NCBI GenBank assembly: GCA_020637595.1
Contig: JACKKE010000011.1
Coordinates: 71,111-135,110, forward strand
DNA from: Rhodobacter sp.
GTDB taxonomy: Bacteria; Pseudomonadota; Alphaproteobacteria; Rhodobacterales; Rhodobacteraceae
Direction: 5' to 3'
DNA length: 64,000 nucleotides
Part shown: positions 59,352 to 64,000 of the stretch, piece after piece
How positions within the stretch are numbered: position 1 is the first letter of the stretch
How the letters are laid out: the number at the start of each line of letters is the position of its first letter
Notes under the pieces: generated by a model
What the model was told of the DNA's origin: nothing
The model's input: only the letters and a program-made list of their open reading frames with translations
Database searches by the model: none
Made by a program: the position numbers and the translations under genes

Positions 59352-60230
59352 ATGTTCGCCGCGACCCTGCTGACCAATCCCGAAACCCCCGTGCTGGACC
59401 AGGCGCTGGTCGAGAGCCTGCGCAATGCCTGGGGCGGGGGTGCCGCGCGCTGGTTGAACCCTGGAATCGCTGCGGAATTCGAGCTGGCCGAGATGCCGGC
59501 GAACCGTTGGGATGTCTGGGCCGACCTGCAGGCAATGGGCGTCGATCTGTGCCTGCAGCCGGCGCAGGGGCGGCGCAAGGCGATGCTCTTGGCGGATATG
59601 GATTCGACGATGATCCAGCAGGAATGCATCGACGAGCTGGCCGCCGAGGCCGGCGTCGGTCCGCGCGTGGCTGATATCACCGCCCGGGCGATGAATGGCG
59701 AACTCGATTTCGAAGGCGCACTGCTGGAGCGCGTGGGCCTGCTGAAGGGGCTGCCCGAATCGGTCATCGACACGGTTCTGGCCGAGCGCATCAGCTTCAT
59801 GCCCGGCGGGCGGGTGCTGATCGCGACGATGAAGGCCCACGGCGGGCACGCGGCGCTGGTCTCGGGCGGGTTCACGGCCTTTACCGCCAAGGTCGCCGGC
59901 GCGCTGGGCTTTGACGAGCACCGCGCGAACACCTTGCTGGCCGAGGGCGGCGCGCTGACCGGCGATGTGGGCCGGCCGATCCTGGGCAAGCAGGCCAAGG
60001 TCGACGCGCTGAACGAGATCACCGCGCGGCTGGGCATCGACCCGGCGCAGGTCATCGCGGTGGGCGACGGGGCGAACGACCTGGGCATGCTGCACCTGGC
60101 CGGCGCGGGCGTCGCGCTGCATGCCAAACCCTCGGTCGCGGCGCAATGCGAATTGCGGGTGAATCACGGCGACCTGACGGCGCTGCTTTATTTGCAGGGT
60201 TACGCTGCCGGCGATTTCGCGGCAGTCTGA
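59352..60230 (+). CDS. serB: Phosphoserine phosphatase
   Basis: This 292-residue HAD-family phosphatase performs the final step of serine synthesis. The catalytic motif DMDST is at residues 82-86 (nucleophile Asp82), motif II is in LVSGGFTAF, the conserved lysine is in LGKQAKVDAL and motif III is VGDGANDLGML. The N-terminal 75 residues are the variable regulatory-type extension found in bacterial SerB. Two ATGs (59334 and 59352) are available; the second gives the more typical start. It is divergent from serC across 176 bp. Confidence 0.95.
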   Translation: MFAATLLTNPETPVLDQALVESLRNAWGGGAARWLNPGIAAEFELAEMPANRWDVWADLQAMGVDLCLQPAQGRRKAMLLADMDSTMIQQECIDELAAEAGVGPRVADITARAMNGELDFEGALLERVGLLKGLPESVIDTVLAERISFMPGGRVLIATMKAHGGHAALVSGGFTAFTAKVAGALGFDEHRANTLLAEGGALTGDVGRPILGKQAKVDALNEITARLGIDPAQVIAVGDGANDLGMLHLAGAGVALHAKPSVAAQCELRVNHGDLTALLYLQGYAAGDFAAV

Positions 60231-60309
60231 GCGCGCGCCCGGCCCGGGCGTCGAAGGTGCGTATTTTGGGCAAGATGAAAGGGCGCGGTCAGCGCAGGGG
60301 GCGAGAGGC

Positions 60310-61896
60310 ATGACGCAAGAGAGCATCATCATCGGCGGCGGTGGCGAGGGGTATGTGACCCAGCAGCAGCTCTTGCTGAAATACGGCAACCGGCACGGGC
60401 TGATCGCCGGTGCGACCGGCACCGGCAAGACGATCACCATGCAGATCATGGCCGAGGAATTCAGCCGCGCCGGCGTGCCGGTGTTCCTGACCGATATCAA
60501 GGGCGATGTCAGCGGCATGGCGGCCGCCGGCACGCCGCGCGACAGTTTCCAGCGCCGGGCCGACACGATCGGGCTGGGCACGCTGAGCTATGGGCCGATG
60601 CCGGTGACCTTCTGGGATCTGTTCGGCGAGATGGGCCATCCGGTGCGCACGACGATTTCGGAAATGGGGCCGTTGCTGCTGAGCCGCATTCTGGAGCTGA
60701 CCGAGGCACAGGAGGGGGCGGTCAACGTGGCCTTCCGCATTGCCGATGACGAGGGGATGCCGATCCTCGATCTGGACGACCTGCGTTCGATGCTGCAGTT
60801 CCTGGCCGAGAACCGGGCCGAGGTTTCGGCCAAGTATGGCAACGTGACGACGGCCAGTGTCGGGGCGATCCAGCGGCGCTTGCTGGTGCTGGAAAACCAG
60901 GGCGCGGACAAGTTCTTTGGCGAGCCGGCGCTGGATATCCATGACCTGATGACCACGGTGCAGGGGCAGGGGCGGGTCAACATCCTGCACGCGCAGAAGC
61001 TGATGGAGACGCCGCGGCTTTATGCGACCTTCATGCTGTGGCTGCTCAGCGAGCTGTTCGAGGATCTGCCCGAGGTGGGCGATCTGGACAAGCCGAAGCT
61101 GGTGTTCTTCTTCGACGAGGCGCATCTGCTGTTCAACGGCGCGCCGCGCGCGCTGGTCGAGAAGGTCGAGCAGGTGGCGCGGTTGATCCGCTCGAAGGGG
61201 GTGGGGGTGTATTTCATCACCCAGAACCCCGACGACGTGCCGGAAACCATCCTGTCGCAGCTGGGCAACCGGGTGCAGCACGCACTGCGCGCCTTCACCG
61301 CGCGCGACCAGCAGGCGTTGCGCAAGGCGGCGCAGACCTATCGGCCGAACCCGCGGTTCGAGACCGAGGTGGCGATCCGCGAGGTGGGCGTGGGCGAGGC
61401 GGTGACCTCGTTCCTGGAGGCCAAGGGCGTGCCCGGCATGGTCGAGCGCACGCTGATCCGGCCGCCTTCGTCGGCGATGGGGCCCTGTGACGATGCGGTG
61501 CGCCGCGCGGCAATGGCCTCCTCGCCAGTGGGGCGCAAATACGACACGCCCTTCGACCGCGATTCGGCGCATGAGATGCTGGCGCGCCGGGCCGAGCAGG
61601 CGGCGCGCGGCGCCGAGGGCTATGAGGACCGGGGCCACGACACGCGCGACGAGGCGGGTGACCGATACAACCGCGCGCGGCGCTATCAGCCGCCGGGGCG
61701 GATCGAGACCCGCGATGAGGATGAGCCGCGCAGCCGCAGCCGCACGACGACGACGCGCAGCACCCGGACCACGCGATCGTCGCGCTCGGATACCGCGGTC
61801 GAGGCCTTTACCAAGTCGATGGCGCGCTCGATCGGCACCCGCGCCGGCAGCGCCATTGTGCGCGGTGTGCTGGGGACGTTGTTCCGGGGCCGGTGA
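60310..61896 (+). CDS. HerA-like/DUF853 ATPase
   Basis: This 528-residue protein is a FtsK-HerA superfamily ATPase of the DUF853 (YjgR) type. Walker A is AGATGTGKT (about residues 34-42) and Walker B is LVFFFDEAHLLF. The start IIIGGGGEGYV, the segment FLTDIKGDVSGMAAAG and the sensor region VGVYFITQNPDDVPETI are family features. The last 100 residues are low-complexity and Arg/Ser/Thr-rich. Function is unknown; DNA translocation or remodelling is plausible. No partner nuclease gene (NurA-like) lies nearby. It starts 80 bp after serB. Confidence 0.9.
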   Translation: MTQESIIIGGGGEGYVTQQQLLLKYGNRHGLIAGATGTGKTITMQIMAEEFSRAGVPVFLTDIKGDVSGMAAAGTPRDSFQRRADTIGLGTLSYGPMPVTFWDLFGEMGHPVRTTISEMGPLLLSRILELTEAQEGAVNVAFRIADDEGMPILDLDDLRSMLQFLAENRAEVSAKYGNVTTASVGAIQRRLLVLENQGADKFFGEPALDIHDLMTTVQGQGRVNILHAQKLMETPRLYATFMLWLLSELFEDLPEVGDLDKPKLVFFFDEAHLLFNGAPRALVEKVEQVARLIRSKGVGVYFITQNPDDVPETILSQLGNRVQHALRAFTARDQQALRKAAQTYRPNPRFETEVAIREVGVGEAVTSFLEAKGVPGMVERTLIRPPSSAMGPCDDAVRRAAMASSPVGRKYDTPFDRDSAHEMLARRAEQAARGAEGYEDRGHDTRDEAGDRYNRARRYQPPGRIETRDEDEPRSRSRTTTTRSTRTTRSSRSDTAVEAFTKSMARSIGTRAGSAIVRGVLGTLFRGR

Positions 61897-62008
61897 GGAC
61901 CTGAGGGACATGACCTCGATCAAGGTAGGCTTGGCGTGGAACGACGATAAAATTGCAGCAAGTCGCAGGGGCGACGGGCGGAACTGTTGCGACTGAGGAG
62001 GCCATGCG

Positions 62009-63490
62009 GTGAGCAGTATTTTGTCTCGGACACGAAAATCGTTGCGTCTCGGTGCCGCCGTTTCCGTCGCACTGGGGCTTTCGGGCGTGGGGGCGTCAGC
62101 TCAAGACGGTGGGCGGACGGTCGAGCCCGTTGCAGACACTCAACAGCTGCTTTTCTTCGCCGCTCCTGAACAGGCAGGAGACAGCACCTTTTTTCTGTGG
62201 GCGTCAGATGGCACCCGCCGGGGAACGCAGAGCGTGCGGGCCTCAGTCGTGCGCGATCCGCTTCATGTCACGGCGGTCGGGGGCGGGATGGTGATCTTCA
62301 GTGGCACCGCGACCCGTAACGATACGGGTGATGAACCGTGGGTTTCGGATGGCACCCGGGATGGCACCCGCCTGTTGCGCGACATCGTGCTCAACACCAG
62401 CAGCAGCCCGCGGTATTTCGCGCCGCTGGGCAACGGTCAGGTTGTGTTCAGCGCCTTTACGTTCGAGGCTGGGCGCGAACTGTGGATTACCGACCTGAGC
62501 CGGGGCGGGACACGGTTGTTGGTCGATATCGTGCCCGGAAACTCTGCGTGGAATGGGGATCCGCGCGAAATGACCGCCATCGGCAACGGGCTGGCGCTTT
62601 TTACCGCCTATACGCCGACGCATGGCCGCGAGGTCTGGGTGACCGATGGCACCGCGGAGGGCACGCAAATGCTTGCCGACCTGTTTCCGGCCAACAATGG
62701 CCAGGGCGATTCCAGCGATACCAACCCGACTGAACGGTTCTGGATTCCGACCTTCATTCCCACGGGTGACGGGCGGGCGTTCTTTCGGCATTCCGACGCC
62801 GATGGTCCGGGCTTGTGGATCACCGACGGCACCCTGGCGGGCACGCAGCGGCTGAATGCGGCGGGACTGAACGCGACCCCGGGCCTGCCGGTGCCGCTGG
62901 CAGGGGGGCGGTGGCTGTTCTCGGCCACGCAAGCGGGATTCCGGGGAACCTTTGTCACCGACGGCTCCCCGGCCGGAACGGTCGAGTTGCTGCCCGATGG
63001 CGCCCGGTTGTTCGGTAACACCAATGCGGCGGCGGCGCTGGGCGATGGGCGTGTGGTGTTCGCGGCGACGACCGCGGAGACGGGGACCGAGTTGTGGATC
63101 ACCGACGGGACGTCGAACCGCACGCGCTTGCGCCGGGATATCTGGCCGGGTTCCAATGGTTCCCTTGGGGCAGCTTCGCGCTTTGCGTCTCTGGGGGATG
63201 GGCGTGTGCTGTTCACGGCAAGCGATCCGGACTCTACGGGCTGGGAATTGTTCATCACAGACGGCACACGTCGCGGAACACGCCTGCTGCGTGACATCAA
63301 CCCGGTTTCGGGAAGTTTGCCTACGCGTTACATTCCGCTTGCCGATGGGCGCGTGGCGATGGTTGCCAATGACGGCACCCGGGGGGCCGAAGTCTGGATC
63401 TCGAATGGCAGACGATCGGGCACGCGGTTGCTGCGCGACATTACGCCCGGGGGTGGCGGGCCGCGTGGCCTGACGTCCGTTTTGCCCTGA
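62009..63490 (+). CDS. Secreted repeat protein with nine ELWxTDGT-type repeats
   Basis: This 493-residue protein has a signal peptide (RLGAAVSVALGLSGVGASA, cleavage near residue 31). Nine repeats of about 48 residues follow, each around a core like LWITDGTxxGTRLLRDIxPG. Core positions are about 63, 111, 158, 209, 269, 314, 362, 414 and 462. The sequence suggests a beta-propeller or beta-helix exposed outside the cell. Similar ELWVTDGT repeats occur in large secreted bacterial proteins of unknown role. The start is GTG at 62009 with a gaggagg site; a tiny ATG-CGG-TGA reading frame overlaps it. The gene has no operon partner. Confidence 0.85.
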   Translation: MSSILSRTRKSLRLGAAVSVALGLSGVGASAQDGGRTVEPVADTQQLLFFAAPEQAGDSTFFLWASDGTRRGTQSVRASVVRDPLHVTAVGGGMVIFSGTATRNDTGDEPWVSDGTRDGTRLLRDIVLNTSSSPRYFAPLGNGQVVFSAFTFEAGRELWITDLSRGGTRLLVDIVPGNSAWNGDPREMTAIGNGLALFTAYTPTHGREVWVTDGTAEGTQMLADLFPANNGQGDSSDTNPTERFWIPTFIPTGDGRAFFRHSDADGPGLWITDGTLAGTQRLNAAGLNATPGLPVPLAGGRWLFSATQAGFRGTFVTDGSPAGTVELLPDGARLFGNTNAAAALGDGRVVFAATTAETGTELWITDGTSNRTRLRRDIWPGSNGSLGAASRFASLGDGRVLFTASDPDSTGWELFITDGTRRGTRLLRDINPVSGSLPTRYIPLADGRVAMVANDGTRGAEVWISNGRRSGTRLLRDITPGGGGPRGLTSVLP

Positions 63491-63524
63491 CGGCAGGGAA
63501 ACCTGGTATTCCGGTTTTGATGGC

Positions 63525-64000
63525 TTAGCCCTGGGGCGTCATCGCCTTGCGCTGGCGGGTGCGCTCCAGCCCCAGCTGGCGTTCGCGCCAGATGATCAGG
63601 ATACCCGCTCCGACGACGATGCTGGCGCCGGTGAGCATCGTCCCGGTGGGCACCTCGTCGAACACCCAATAGCCGATCGCCAGTGCCAGCAGGATCGAGG
63701 CATAGTCGAACGGCGCGACCAGCGAGGCGTCGGCCTCGCGATAGCTCGAGGTCAGGAAGATCTGGCCGACCCCGCCCAATAGCCCGATCAGCACCAGGAA
63801 TGCGAATTCGGTGAGCGACGGCAGGACCCAGCCGTAGGGAAGGGTGAACAGCGACAGCACCGTTGCGGTGACCATGAACCAGAAAACGATGGTTGCGGTC
63901 TTTTCCGTGGCAATCAGCCGCCGGACCGTCACCTGTGCGAGCGCCGCGCAAACCGCCCCCATCAGCGCCAGCATCGCTCCCAGGGCCTGCGCATGTTCGA
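63525..64000 (-). CDS. EamA/DMT-family transporter, partial (C-terminal part)
   Basis: The frame runs off the window end, so only the last 158 or so residues are visible. They form most of the second EamA repeat: about five membrane helices, starting EHAQALGAMLALMGAVCAALAQVTVRRL. The family-style end is GLLGGVGQIFLTSSYREADASLVAPFDYASILLALAIGYWVFDEVPTG, written here in segments. The C-terminal tail is basic (IIWRERQLGLERTRQRK). An internal ATG at 63974 is unlikely to be the true start because homologous sequence continues upstream. Substrate unknown. Confidence 0.85.
   Translation of the reverse strand, partial: EHAQALGAMLALMGAVCAALAQVTVRRLIATEKTATIVFWFMVTATVLSLFTLPYGWVLPSLTEFAFLVLIGLLGGVGQIFLTSSYREADASLVAPFDYASILLALAIGYWVFDEVPTGTMLTGASIVVGAGILIIWRERQLGLERTRQRKAMTPQG

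Overview
The window is chromosomal DNA of a high-GC alphaproteobacterium, almost certainly a member of the Rhodobacterales (Rhodobacter/Paracoccus/Roseobacter relatives). The signs are a split b/b' ATP synthase operon, a paired M16 peptidase operon, acrylyl-CoA reductase AcuI, a HemP hemin-uptake gene, a flgE-flgK-flgL-flgI block, a candidate serC leader RNA and a complete beta-hydroxyaspartate cycle (bhc) cluster. Genes are densely packed, often with 4-bp ATGA/GTGA overlaps. No stretch over 300 bp lacks a gene. I saw no tRNA, rRNA, CRISPR array, IS element or prophage.

Layout. 1-1.5 kb: end of an F0 ATP synthase operon (c, b', b) closed by a strong terminator. 1.5-4.6 kb: a MnmC-type tRNA-modification pair split into divergent genes; the methyltransferase leads a small operon with an EamA transporter and a low-molecular-weight phosphatase. 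4.6-6.7 kb: a small secreted protein and a GMC oxidoreductase. 6.7-18.2 kb: a long minus-strand run (rsmB, heparinase-like, purH, lspA, DUF3035 lipoprotein, M16 pair, mutL, rmuC). 18.2-23 kb: DUF1674/SdhAF4-like protein, smc (TTG start) and a tandem GNAT acetyltransferase. 23-25 kb: a polytopic membrane protein and a periplasmic DsrE-like protein, preceded by two tandem ATTC-N8-GAAT sites. 25.5-30.7 kb: acuI, two paralogous small secreted proteins, an orphan TAXI-TRAP binding protein, and hppD with a divergent Lrp/AsnC regulator.

30.8-37.9 kb: bhcR faces bhcA-bhcB-bhcC-bhcD, and the operon appears to continue into a GAPDH-like gene and a hydratase-like gene. BhcC joins glycine and glyoxylate to beta-hydroxyaspartate, BhcB dehydrates it to iminosuccinate, BhcD reduces that to aspartate, and BhcA transaminates aspartate with glyoxylate to oxaloacetate plus glycine. 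38-41.6 kb: hemP with a palindromic operator candidate, an AbrB-type membrane protein, an SDR, prephenate dehydratase and a membrane-anchored cytochrome c. 41.7-48.9 kb: a YejABEF-type peptide ABC transporter translationally coupled to a GT4 glycosyltransferase. 49-54.8 kb: flagellar genes. 54.8-60.2 kb: a metallophosphatase, a VOC protein and the whole phosphoserine pathway (serA, serC, divergent serB). 60.3-64 kb: a HerA/DUF853 ATPase, a secreted nine-repeat protein and a partial EamA transporter running off the window.

Most worth a second look: (1) the membrane protein/DsrE pair under what look like persulfide-repressor (SqrR/BigR-type) operators, each protein having a single cysteine; (2) the bhc operon extended by GAPDH-like and hydratase-like genes; (3) the glycosyltransferase coupled to the peptide importer, whose ATPase carries an insertion of about 55 residues; (4) a small family of REP-like palindromes.
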